Origin: Carex sylvatica
Lineage: Eukaryota; Streptophyta; Magnoliopsida; Poales; Cyperaceae
Length of the DNA stretch: 64,000 nucleotides
Direction of reading: 5' to 3'
Assembly (NCBI GenBank): GCA_964058845.1
Contig: CAXKVR010000003.1
Location: 62,001 to 126,000 of the forward strand
Of the stretch, positions 45,062 through 56,632 are shown in pieces (the stretch's first letter is position 1; each line of letters starts with the position of its first letter). Both the position numbers and the translations under genes were made by a program. The notes below the pieces were generated by a model. It was not told where the DNA came from and searched no databases. It worked only from the letters and a program-made list of their open reading frames with translations.

Positions 45062-48000
45062 CTAAGATGATGAGTCCCAATACATGCAGCGCCTCACAGG
45101 CACGGCCAACAAACTGGCTTTGTGGGGGTGAAATAGCACAATACACGCAGTTACACATACGAGAATACCTACCATAACAACTGCTGCAAACCGGGCCCTA
45201 GTGGGCCCACCAGGGTAAGCAAAAGACCAAGTGCGTCCCACTTGTGCATTGCAACACTCTCTGTGTGCAATTTCTCTTTGCAGTAGCGCAGCCCCTTCAT
45301 CCTCTGTTTGTGCAGTACTAGATGAGCATTGTTCATCTTCTCTTCTGGCACCATTCTCCTGAAATGGATTCACAGATTCCATATTTTCTAAAATTAGTTT
45401 GTTGTTTTGAGTGTTAGCAACAGAAGGGCATTTTCTAAAGTGAACGATAAATAATTGTTTAGGCACTAAAATGCTAAACAGAATTAAGTCACAGTGATAT
45501 ATACAACTTGGAACTATGAATATGTTTTTAAGTTCCTTTCATTATTAGAAGCTTCAGAGCAGAGAAACCGAGAGAAGGTTGTTAGAGTCGACACTAATAT
45601 CATTGGATTATCATGTGTAAATAATTGTTAGTGCTCAGTGACATTAGAGGACAATGTTATGGTAATCACTATTACACAACAAAACAAATCTCTGGCACGT
45701 AACACAGAAAAACAATACATGTCCCACAGTCCGAAAAATATATGGCAATTTACCTGATCTGTGCATGCAGTTGACAATATGAAATCATCATTGGAATAGG
45801 TATATTTCGACAAGCCTGGGTCGGGCTTCAAATGGTGACTAGTTGTACATAGTAAGCACTCTTTCGCATGACTCACCAGATCAAGAAACTGTGCCACATC
45901 AGTATCATGCTTGTGTTTCTCCAAGTTAAACAACACCTCACTGCCAAATACATTCTCCAAAGAGCACAACACTATTTCAAGAAGATTAACTAAATTGTTC
46001 CCAACTAAGAACCTCAATAAGCACGTCAATCTCTGAATATTAGCTGTATGCAGCTCATTTTTATATTCATCTAAATTAGGCATCCTCTGTAACCACGCGA
46101 TGTCTAACAGTAGTTGAGAGATGGCATTTTGTTTTGAAACAAAATACTTGCACAAGACGCTGTGAGAAAACAGGCTTGTACTAAGTGCCTTTTCTTGGAT
46201 TTCCGCTAGCTCGGTACAAATCTGTTTGCTACCAAAAAGGATGGGTACAAAATTGGACAGCCCTGATGCATTCTCGACCTGCAAGAAAAGAACCAATAAA
46301 TTTTGTATACATATCTAATAACAGTAGTACAAAAAATCAGGCTTTGGTCCATTAACTTCTGCAAAAGAAACCAACTGCAAACATGGTTCCTAAACTTTAA
46401 TTTGTACCAAATTTGTCCTTGAACTTTGGACAATGAAAACAATTGATTCAAAATTTTCATTTGCACTGAACTGTTCTAGACTTTCCAACAAAAAACAGAT
46501 TGGTCTCTAAACCTTCAAAAAAGCCTAAATTATTCCATTAACTTTCTCAAAATAACCGAGTTAGTTTTTTTAATCGCATCAGCTGCCATAAAAGCGATGG
46601 CATCTTGCTTCTACAAGTTCCGTGAGCTGCTTGTTCAAATCAAACAGTTCAAATTGCATATTTTATACTTTACAGGGATTTTCTTTTCTTAACTGAACCA
46701 TCCCACATGCAATGTGAAACACTGCTCTCATCATCTCAGAAAGGACTTAACTGAACCATCAAACATGCAACGTGGCACACTGCTCTCATCACCATGCAAT
46801 GTGGCACACTACTCTCATCATGCACATGAAAGTTTCGTGAACAATGCCTTTAATATTTCCAAATTCACATGCCAACTTTTTATTTTTTCTGAAACTTCAA
46901 GGGCCAAGTTCTTTTTTGTCACACGAGGGGTTATAACCAGAATCTTCAAAATCAAATATCACAATGATAAGTATTGTAACCTCAATAAAAGCAGGGCCAT
47001 GAACTTTGGTATCGGTTTGGGTTATACTCATCTTCAGCATTTCATGATTCGAACCAGAGAAATAATCTTCTCCATTTCCATGAGTTTGGCTGTCAGTGCT
47101 CTTAACTCGGCTGCACTGATGCTTCACATATTTTCCATTAAATGACACCAGTGATCTATCATAGTAAATAACAATTTGACATTGAAAATCATAGAAGATT
47201 CAGTACAGAAATTTCCTGTGCACATAAAAAGAAAAAAAAGGAGAGCAATGAACTAATCTACCTAAACTTGGGTTGGTTGAGGTAACTGCCACAAACAACA
47301 AAATCGATCGGTTTCCCAACTTCAAAATATGTCGGATGCACACAATGAATCGTAGGTGCATGTACCTCCATCTTGATGTTCATCAATGAACTACCATCTG
47401 AATTCACATTGCAATGTATCTCAAGTTAACTACAGCTCCGGTTAAGATTTCTAAAACATACATTCTATCTTGAACAACGCTAATAGAAGTTTAGTGTATT
47501 ATCGGGTCTGTGAGCAACCATAACCAAGTATGATATTGACTGGGCAAATCTATAGCAGTAAGCTTCTATAAGACAGCAGGAACTCATAAATTTAGAAACA
47601 AACCTTTCAGAATTTGAATAATCGTATTGTCAAGCTGGATAAAGAATGTCCCCCTCCCAACCAACATGCTATCAGGTGCATTAACCAGGTCTTTAACAAG
47701 AGAAGCAGAATCTCTGGATAGCTGTCGAGACAGATTCAGAGGAAATAGCAAGATTGAATGATTGAAGTTTTGATTTAATATAAAAGGAAAACTTCAAAGT
47801 TATTTTATTTTCCATTTGCACAAACAATTTTGTGTTTCTTTTGAAAAAAGGCAAGAGCACTTTTCATTTCAACATGAAACTGTAAATTACAAAGATCCTG
47901 AAACTAATCCTACATATCATCAACTACGCACAAACAAATATTAACAGTCCCTAATTTGGTAAGTTCAAGAAAAACAGAGGCAAGCTTAAATGTCTCCACC

Positions 48001-50850
48001 GTCCATGCCTGCATTATGCCTCCACGTTTTATTTCCTTAATGATACAAAAATTAAAACTCAAAAAGAAAAGGATATAGCCATTATATGTGAGCTATAACC
48101 CTTTCTTCACATGTATGTAAAATTTTATGTCATTCTGGATTCATTTAGACGGGTGTCAAGAGGTTTGCAAATTTCAACTGATCGGGCAAATTTTTTATTT
48201 TCCATGCTCTCCTATCAAAATGACTGAAATAACACTAAATTTCCGCACACATAATAATATAGAATAGATTGCATTGGACAGCTTCATTTTGTTATTTGGG
48301 CTGTGTTTTATTATTTAAACATTTAAAAAATGAAAGCATGATGGAGGCATTTGAACCCACCTCAAATATAAATTGGTGAAATTGTCTTTGTGTGTCGTCA
48401 TGATTTAACAAGGTATGCAGGTTAGCCTTGGTAATGAAGATTCCAATCACTTACCCTTATTAAAAAAATATACTACATACCTTATCCCACATACACTGCG
48501 GCATTGCAATAAAGAGAGTCAGGATTGTGCATCCAGGCCGAATGTAACCCTCCAATTCAACGGGCATGCCAGACAACCACTCAAATATCTGAAGGTTTCC
48601 AAATGAAAAGGCTTTAATTTATTATCACCTAAAAATGACATGAGATTGTAAAGAATAGTTGATGTGCATACTTGGTGGCGCAACCGTCTAGGAAACTCTG
48701 CAGGGTTCCAATCATACAGCTTAAATGATATGCGCCCTGTAGGGCACTACATATTAAATAAAAATAAATGGTCGATAAGAAGTCCAATCTGGATAGCAAA
48801 GCATATAAGAAACAAAAAAGTGCCAGAAGAAGAAATCAAATAGAAACCAACCCTACCGAAGATGAATACATGGTCCTGTTATCATAAGCTAAGGAGGAAT
48901 GCAAAGGTTTTGTGTTATCCAACTTTTGTTCTTCTGACACCTCAGCATTTGCAACAAAGGACGTGACACTATTGTTCTGTTCGTTAGGCATGTCACGTAA
49001 GGTGCAATTGGGAGAAGCAGTGCCCTCATCAGATCCGGTTGATGTTTCTTTCTCCAAGCTTTTGCTGCTAACCACTGTTTCAGAGACAACTCCATTTGAG
49101 GTCTCTGAACAGAATACAATGTACAGAGAAAAAAAGTTCAGTGAACATTGAAAGAAGATAATTTGAAGTTCTATAACAACACAAGTGAAATTTCAAAAAA
49201 GCACTTTTCTTTAATAGGTCATTGCTCAAAAAGATCCCAACGGGGTCGTTCGGCAACAAAAGATTAAGAATGAAGGATTAAGAGCTTAAGGAGCGCTAAG
49301 GAACCGATGTTCAGTTGTCTTAATCCGTGGGTGAAAACTGAGGAAGCTAAAGGAAGAAGTAGAGGTGCCTTAAGATCCGGGCAGAGGATTAAGATTCGGG
49401 CAAAAGGAGGCCAAAGGAGGTGTTCTTAATCCGTGCTAAGGAATCGGTGTTTGGCAAGATTAAGCAGCTAAGGAAGCTAAAGGAAGCAAATTAAGCCTTA
49501 AGGAGGCTTAATCCCTTGTTGCCGAACGGCCCCAACAGTAATATAATTGTACCTCCCCCTGGTTGTCCTTCGCATGTCAAATCGGCCAGGAAATCTACTT
49601 GATCTTCCATTTCTTTCTCGGGGTCATTCTTAGAGTCAGGTCTCCTACGCCTTCTCTTGTTGTGTCTCTCTAGTTTTCTCCTACAACTACGCTTACCTTC
49701 ATCGAAATCTGGTAGCACATGAAACCTACAGGACAAATTTATATTATTATGTAAATTCCTTCATCAGGTTTCCAGCATTAAGTTGAGAAAGGGAATAAAA
49801 AATCTCAAATAGCCAGCAGTTAGTTGCGTCTCCCTTTTGTGGTTTCTCAGCTGAATAAGTCCAGTACATGATGGAAGTTATCTTTTGTTAATCTGAGGAA
49901 GACAAATACCAAATGTCTTGGTTGATGGATTCACAAAATTATAATCTTCATCGATCTTATAAATTGAGATATATTGATACTCAATTAAACTAGATTGGCT
50001 AATTGAGGACTGCTAGATGAACTCTCTCCCTGGCTAATTGGGAGCGACATCAAAGAATCTAAAAATCACAATCAAATGAGAAAACAATTCACTTTTATCT
50101 ACATAGCAAAAAGTCAAGTATGGGCATAAATTGGTCAGAAATCAATATGGTCATCACCAACAGCAATGCCAATACAAATCTATGGACAAGAGGTGTCTTT
50201 CATTCATTTGGTGATTTTTTATCCCTCATTTAGTATATCCTTTTTGAAACCATAAGCTATGAAGCAACTAAACCATAGGATTGAACACAAAAAAAAAAAA
50301 CTCACTTGCCACACTGCTGACAATACCGCTTCTGTTCCCCTTCGAGCACGACACAAGTCGCAGTGGCACAACGTAAGCATACCCGGTGCCGGCGGTGATA
50401 CCCTTTCAGCTCCTTTATATCCGCCTCACACCCTGGCACCTGGCACCGGATCTCAACCAGCACACCTGACCCACTTTTCCTGACCCGTTTCCTCACTCCG
50501 GACGCTAACTCTGCCGCCTCCTCCTCCTCTGCCGCCTTTGCATCCAATTCAGGACATGCGCAGGGTACCCTCCCAGCCAAATAGTTCGGACAGATCAGCC
50601 TCGGATCCCTTTTCCTCACCCGACCCAATCCATCCACCGGAGATGGAGGCAGATGTGGCGCCGGAGCTTCTTCTTCAATTGGTTGAGGCAGATGATCGCC
50701 GGACTGGAGGGCATCAGCATCTGTAGCATTCCATGGAAGAATCAAGGGTTCGTCAGTGAATTCTTCCGGATTTAATGGAAAATTAAGAATATTATCCCAG
50801 TCCCAGGGAGAGGCTGGATCGTCAGCGGCGGGGAAGGAAGGATCTTCCAT
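45062..50850 (-). CDS. SPL7: SPL7-type SBP-box transcription factor, complete
   Basis: Ten exons with in-phase GT-AG introns: 50850-50306, 49725-49553, 49104-48857, 48746-48672, 48588-48481, 47721-47604, 47397-47262, 47155-46981, 46278-45754, 45358-45062. The 799-residue product is close to Arabidopsis SPL7 (about 800). The SBP DNA-binding domain spans about residues 136-210. Finger 1 has Cys136, Cys141, Cys158 and Cys161, and the fourth ligand being Cys (VCLRC) is an SPL7 feature. Finger 2 has Cys177, Cys180, His184 and Cys196. A basic nuclear signal, [14 protein letters not shown], overlaps finger 2. The long C-terminal part ends in a hydrophobic segment ([19 protein letters not shown], about 757-777) that may be membrane-inserting. 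The family activates copper-deficiency genes through GTAC cores. An upstream in-frame TTG at 50946 is not an ATG, so 50850 (MEDPSF) was chosen. I found no stop or frameshift. The last-exon acceptor was chosen to keep phase and is the least certain border. Confidence 0.93.
49242..49533. mobile_element. MITE in SPL7 intron 2 (Harbinger/Tourist-like)
   Basis: The 292-bp element has ends GGGGTCGTTCGGCAACAA and, reverse-complemented, GGGGCCGTTCGGCAACAA, flanked by the 3-bp repeat AAC (49239-49241 and 49534-49536). The interior has several AAGGA(A/G)GCTTAA and GCTAAGGAA units. The superfamily is inferred from the 3-bp duplication and the GGGGC..GTT tip. The exon 2 donor at 49552 is only 16 bp from the MITE flank. 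Confidence 0.8.
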
Positions 50851-51300
50851 TGGAGAAAAGTCAGAAAACCTTAATCCTAACCCTAGTAGTTGGGACTTGG
50901 GAGGTGATTGGTCGAGCCTACAAAACAAGCGCCAAGTAAGAGCCAATGATTATTTCTTATTCTAGAAGCAAGAGATGCTTTTGGTGGAGGTGAGGTGAGG
51001 TGAGGTGGTTGGCGAAGAAGTAGGAAATGAAAGCGAGAGAGAGAGAGAGAGAGAGCGGACGGGGTCAGAGACGGCGGTTGGGTTTAGCTGCTTCCCGTCA
51101 GATGATGAATTGACGAACAAAAGGAAACTAGTGATGGTGACTTGGTGAAAGTGGGCCCCAGCATTGCAGAGAGTTTGGAACCTACACCCGGCGTTTTTGT
51201 AGGCTGCGTGAGCCTGAAAACTGATCGGACTTGGCTTACGTATTAAAAATCTGTTTTCCAACTATCATGATGTTGTCATCTTGACTTAGGCTTGCCCGGA
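50851..51300 (-). promoter_or_regulatory. SPL7 5' UTR and promoter-proximal region
   Basis: On minus this region contains a (CT)n tract (51029-51057, read as (GA)n on plus) about 180 bp upstream of the ATG, common in plant core promoters and leaders. No TATA box is obvious and the transcription start was not located. Confidence 0.45.
51029..51057. repeat. (GA)n microsatellite
   Basis: GA repeat in the presumed SPL7 leader or promoter. Confidence 0.9.
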
Positions 51301-51536
51301 ATTCATATCTTCTGCATTAACGCAACTATTGAATTTATTTTTTTTGACTCTGTGATCAGAATTCAGGCTAATTCAGTCCATGTCTATAATGCACGGGACT
51401 ATTAAATATTAGTGTGGATTTGAATCAGATGGTCCAGATCTTAACTCAAATTTTGAGTTAACTCAGAGGATACGAATTCGGCTTGCCCGAGTATGTCTTA
51501 CTATTAGATGTATCTTGTCAGTATATTAGATATAAA

Positions 51537-52846
51537 CAGTGGCGAAATTAGAATTTGAGTTAGGAGACACAAATCAGATTTTTTTTTTTTTTTTTTTGAG
51601 AGAGACAAAGAGAGATTCAGCTCCTTTTTTCATTAACTGTAGGTTCTCAAAGGAAGAACAGCAATTTAAGTTAAGTTATTTTAACTAAAGTTTCAGAAAG
51701 TAAAACAAAATTAAAAGAGAAAATACAAAAGAGATTGCTAAATTACGAGAAATAAAAATAAATATTATTATTTTGATGGTTACTCTCTCGCGTCATCCGT
51801 GTGCGACCTTCTTGATGTGATTATTGCTATAAACATCCATTGTTCCTGTACCTGTTGTACCAGTTCTTGTACTGTTTTTATTTCTTTTCAGAATATTCTG
51901 CAACAACATCTCTCTCTACATAAGATTCATTTTTTTTTAAACGGGTTCGGGTTCAAAACACTTTCTAAATTATAAATGATAAATTGGTACATATTATAAA
52001 TTACAGATTCTTATTTGTATTTGTATTGCCCAAATGAAACTAAATGTTCTCTATTCTTATTTGTATTTGTATCTTATTACAGATACTTATTTGTCAGCTA
52101 GTCTAACAGTAGAAAGTAGACAATAACAATCTTATGAAAAAGTAAATACAATTCTAATAGAAAGGCTGAGGTTTTTTATATGATTGATATTTTCTCTGGG
52201 CTGAATTCTAATATGAAAATGATAGAATTTACGGGCCAAGAGTAGGCAAGATTATTTTCCAGGAGTATACAAACCTAAGGGTGTTCAAACGGTCGGTTTG
52301 GTTGAAATCGAACTAAAATAATCAAACCACATTTTTTTTTTTCAAAAATAGAACCGAATCGATTAAACCTATAAACCGATTAAGGACCGAACCAAACAAA
52401 CCGAAGTAAATTTTAGTTTGTTCAGTTCAAACTGAAGTGAACCCATTAATGCCATTATTAATAAAAATTAAACATGTTCATACATAAGTTGTTCAATTCC
52501 ATACAAAATATGTAGAAAGGAAAGAAAGGAAGCAATGATTGAACCAAATAAAATATATATAAACCATACTTGAACCAATATAATTCAGTTGGTTCAGTTT
52601 AGTCTGAACCGAACCAAATCATTTAAACTGAAATAATTCAAAAATTTAACTGAACCGATCCATTTAAACTAAAAAACTAAACTATTTAAATCAAAAAAAT
52701 TCAGTTTGGTTAAAAATCGAAAAAACTGAACCGTTTGAACACCCCTATACAAACCCAACAAAAGAATCTGATCCCAAAACAAAAACAAAAACAAAATTCA
52801 GAGGTAGGCAAGTGCCTACCCCTGTACAGTGCTAGCCTCGCCACTA
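51537..52846. mobile_element. hAT-like non-autonomous element inserted in copia remnant
   Basis: The ends are CAGTGGCGA and, reverse-complemented, TAGTGGCGA. The flanks are GATATAAA (51529-51536) and GATATAGA (52847-52854), matching 7 of 8. It has no transposase. It is split by the younger element at 52276-52747. Confidence 0.8.
52276..52747. mobile_element. hAT MITE nested inside the previous element
   Basis: The 472-bp element has ends TAAGGGTGTTCAAACGG and, reverse-complemented, TAGGGGTGTTCAAACGG, with a perfect 8-bp duplication TACAAACC (52268-52275 and 52748-52755). The interior has repeated AACCGAACCAAA/TTTGGTTCGGTT motifs. Confidence 0.92.
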
Positions 52847-53346
52847 GATATAGAATGATTATGTTATATTTCTGTTATTTTGTTATGATGTAAAACATAC
52901 ATGTAGCTTCTGTATCCGATGCTTATATATAGGTTGTATTATAACAGTGAAAGGTTAATGAAAGTAATACAAATTCATTTATACTCTTAGTTTCTATATA
53001 GTATCAGACTGGGTTCTTCTCTCTCTCTTCTCTCTTTCTTGAGTTCTTGTTTCTCTTTTTCAGCCATAGTTGCTCTTTCATCTACTACTTCCCCTGCTGA
53101 TTCCTCTTCACTCACAGCTCATCCGATTAAGCCAATTTTACACATTTCTATACCGGTTTCTACCAAATTGGATCGTGACAATTTCTTTCTTTGGAAGTCT
53201 TAAATTGAACCGATTGTCCTCAGCTACAAGTTTAACAGCGTGCGATGTGACAATCTAAAATCTTGGTACTAAATAATGCATCAGATCAAATAATTTATAA
53301 AAAAAAATGGCTAAACACAATACCGATTGACAAGAATGATTCTCGT

Positions 53347-54089
53347 CTATTCAATAAAAAATGAAAGTTTTTTTTTTTTTTTAAGGTGTGTCACTCGTGT
53401 TTCCTCCTCTGTAATTTCATTATCCAAAGTCGCCAGTTCTTCTTGGAAGGATGGTCCCACCCTATGTGTGAGATCAAATGGCCTTGTATGGTATGTTTGC
53501 TGACCAATTGATCCCTTGAAGTGCTGAAGCAAGTACTCCGGCAGCTGTTGCTGGCTGATTGGTGAGTCGTCTGAATCTTTGATGTCGATCAAGGAGTTTG
53601 AATTCTTTCTCCCATTTGCCACCGCATGAAATATTTGGTATTGTTATTCCCCAGTTTCAACCAAGTGCAACTTGAGCGTTGTTTCCATCTGGCCTCTTTG
53701 TCTGTCGCTAGTGCAAAAATGTGCTATCGCAGAGCAATTCTCAACTCAAATTCGGCTGAGTTAAGTTGTCGGTGTTCTTCGATCCTGTCTAATTGCTGTA
53801 ACACCCACTTGGATCGCTTTAGATATGTTTCACTCATTTTGAATCTCGCTTGCTCCCACTTCCTGAGTGCTCTTTGAACTTCCCATATTTTTCGCTGAAT
53901 CCTTCTGGTCGGATTTGCTATTGTGATGGAGTTCCACGCCTTTTTAACCTCTTCATGCATATCCTCATACTTGAGCCAGAAATTCTCAAAATTGAAGGGT
54001 CTCTTTGGTGGGTTTCGGTGCGGTCTGACTTTTAACAGCAGTGGTGCATGGTCTGATGCAGTGGTAGGAAGGTCTTGTAGCTCGTGCAA
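53347..54089 (-). pseudogene. L1-type LINE fragment (endonuclease end and linker)
   Basis: The minus strand from 54089 reads ASDHAPLLLK and FNFENFWLKYEDMHEEVKKA, the end of the LINE apurinic endonuclease domain and the following linker. In a shifted frame (53622-53347) it continues with NGRKNSNSLI and RVGPSFQEEL, the stretch before reverse transcriptase. At least one frameshift separates the two parts near 53640-53720. The reverse transcriptase is absent. The sequence stops at an A-run on minus (about 53371-53384). Both ends are truncated. Confidence 0.8.
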
Positions 54090-54209
54090 CGTTCCAAACT
54101 ATTATGTCATACAGAAATACTAAAGCTCCTTTTATATAGGTTAGGATTATGTATAGATTTAACGTATTACAATTTTGCCGAGTATTACCTAATTAGGAGT
54201 TGGCTACAG

Positions 54210-54578
54210 TGCTATGCATAGCATAAAGGGCATCTGTGCAACAGCTCGATATTTGAGTTGTTAAAATTCTAACGGTTGATCCGAACCGTTCAACATGTTC
54301 TCCATATCAATATGTACTTTCAAACCAAATTTTATATTTTTTTACTATTTTTTTAGATACGTATAAAATCACTAGATCTGAATGGTGCAAAAATTTCAGA
54401 TCAAGTGATTTTCTACCTATCTAAAAAAATAGTAAAAAAATTCTAAAAAATGTAAAATTTGATTTGCAAGTACATATTCATATGGAGATCATGTTGAACG
54501 GTTCGGATCAACCGTTAGGATTTTGAAAACTCAAATATTGAGCCATTGCATGAAGACCCTCTATGCTACGCATAGCAT
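54210..54578. mobile_element. Palindromic (foldback) MITE
   Basis: Almost the whole 369 bp is an inverted repeat. The left arm has TGCTATGCATAGCATAAAGG, ATATTTGAGTTGTTAAAATT and AACGGTTGATCCGAACCGTT. The right arm carries their reverse complements, around a centre near 54394. There is no coding. The target duplication was not identified. Eroded relatives are at 60800-61110, 32235-32510 and 10610-10840. Confidence 0.85.
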
Positions 54579-56623
54579 ATTAGCATTTTTCTATCTAATT
54601 ATTGTGAGATATAAATTTTTTTCATAACTAAACTATAATATTTGTAATAGAAAAAAAGGAAATGGATCTCCCATTGATATTTCAAGCTCCCATTAATTCT
54701 TTTAAATTATTCCGAATTTGTATATATATTTTTTTAATTCTAACTTCTAGGCGTGGAACGATTGTTGGATCATATAATCCAACGTTGAGCATACATATAA
54801 TATAATTATGAATTGTATACTGTCATATATGATTATCACAATAAAGTGATCTAATATGAAATTAAGATATTAGATAATCTATGTATTTAATAGGGTGTGG
54901 TTTATAAATGTGTAGAACAATTTAGACAAATTTCAAATCATTGATGGACTGATTCTGAAATTTGCAATTCAGAAAACCACCTTTACAGAGGTCAGAGAAC
55001 TGCCTTTATAGAGGTTTGTGCAAACTACACGGATATCGATGTGGTCACACAGCTTTTGATCCGACATCATGATTTTTGATGCAACAGAACATTATACCCT
55101 TTTCAAGTTGGCAGATAACCATAAAGGTTAATTAATATAAGGATTGGTCCCCAAGGCACAAGGTAACAAAAAAAACATAGAAAATGAATAGATGGTTTTT
55201 TCTTTAGAAAAATACAAATTCGTGTGCATTCTCTTCTTTTTTTCACCATCAAATAATAGAGAAGAGAAATTCATTAGAAAATTTGGAGATGATTTCTTAA
55301 GGGCAATATCTTGTTGTCTTGAAAGACTTGATCCATGACCATACGACATAAAGATGAGAAGGACTTCTTGCCATTGAAGACTTGTCTCGTGCTCACAGAG
55401 ACTGTTGTTGCTATACAAAGGCTTTGGATATTCCATGAAAAAGGGCATGTAATCAAGTATTATGTTCTGCACTTATGATTTATGTTTTGAATCTCTTTGG
55501 CATATGACGGTCATTAAGTTAAAGTAGAAAATTATTTCTCCTTTAAGTGTTTGACTCCTAAATGAGATGTAATTGTTTGATCTCTAAATAAGACGTAAGT
55601 ATTTGATCTTTATGATTCTCCAACAAAAATTTCTAAACCACACTAGACAATTATCGAATGACCGAAGTGAATAAAGTAAATGTATCACTAATAACGCAAA
55701 TATAATAATTAATTTAAAATATTATCTTGTTCTATTCGGAGAATGAATGCGACCTTGTGCAATGCTATTTTTTTTTATTAAAGTTGAAGAACAATGTGAA
55801 CCTTGTTAGTTTTTTTTTCGGGGGAGGTGCTTGACTTTAAGGGAAAATATTATCGCTACGTATTCAACAAATATAAACAAAAAAACTGCCCAACAATTAC
55901 AATTTCGGAGTAGGTGTGGGGCATACTTGATCATTTAGACCAGGTCCAGGAAGCAATACCACACAACAGGGTTGGTGATGAGATATCTCAAACTTTGCGC
56001 GACTTTTTGGAAAATCCCAACCGTTTAAATATGCTCTGCACGAATCTCAAAGCACAGATCCTACATCCCAAACAGGAAACAGCCAATGCTTTCTCCTGAT
56101 TAGTCCTGATGTAGCGGCTATGATGAGGGAGAGGGAGAGGGAGACTGGTTCCACAATGGACGAACAAGCAGGCATAACATAATGTCGACATTCATATGAT
56201 ATCAAAATCGTGCTGTAATAATCTCAGAATTTTATTTTCCTGCTGTTACAGAGACCCCTTGTTTATTGCCAAGCGTGAAGCATGGCCATTGGCCAAACAG
56301 GAAAAGACTCCAAAAGAAAAGAAAATATCTAAAAGGATCCGGTGGAAAGCGCCAATCCTCTTTTAGACTTACAAGGACGGACCAATTGTAGGATCATTTT
56401 CACGACGCATATTTTTTTCTTTCTTTCTTTTTTGAGGCATTTTTTTTCTATCTATGTCAAAATACATACTTTTTCAGATCAAAATCATATATAAAGCGCA
56501 ACAATTTGATCGATATTGGATTGTGTTTCTGACAGAAACGGAAGTTTTAAATTGCATGGAATTGTACTCTTTGATTCTCACAATGTTGGAGATACCCAAC
56601 GAATTACAATCGACCACAGAAAC
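54579..56623. other. Intergenic, no gene recognised
   Basis: AT-rich. A stretch at about 56030-56080 (CACGAATCTCAAAGCACAGA then CATCCCAAACAGG) matches the dispersed repeat at 8430-8580. The remaining open stretches have no recognisable domain. Confidence 0.45.
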
Positions 56624-56632
56624 ACCACGAGA

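Larger units (their letters stand above)
51500..53260 (+). mobile_element. Copia remnant (LTR end, primer site, gag start) split by nested hATs
   Basis: After removing the insert at 51537-52846, the flanks read as one LTR-like stretch ending near 52998. It is followed by TAGTATCAGACT (about 52999-53010), close to the plant initiator-Met primer site TGGTATCAGAGC. A gag start follows at about 53066-53260, with PVSTKLDRDNFFLWKS, a hallmark of one copia Gag type, then a stop after KS and a decayed continuation. The ATG is lost. Nothing of pol is present downstream, so the copy is truncated. Confidence 0.7.

Noticed and set aside
55128..55472. 114-residue minus frame with plausible composition
   Set aside because: No recognisable family, poor start context, and surrounding sequence is non-coding in character.
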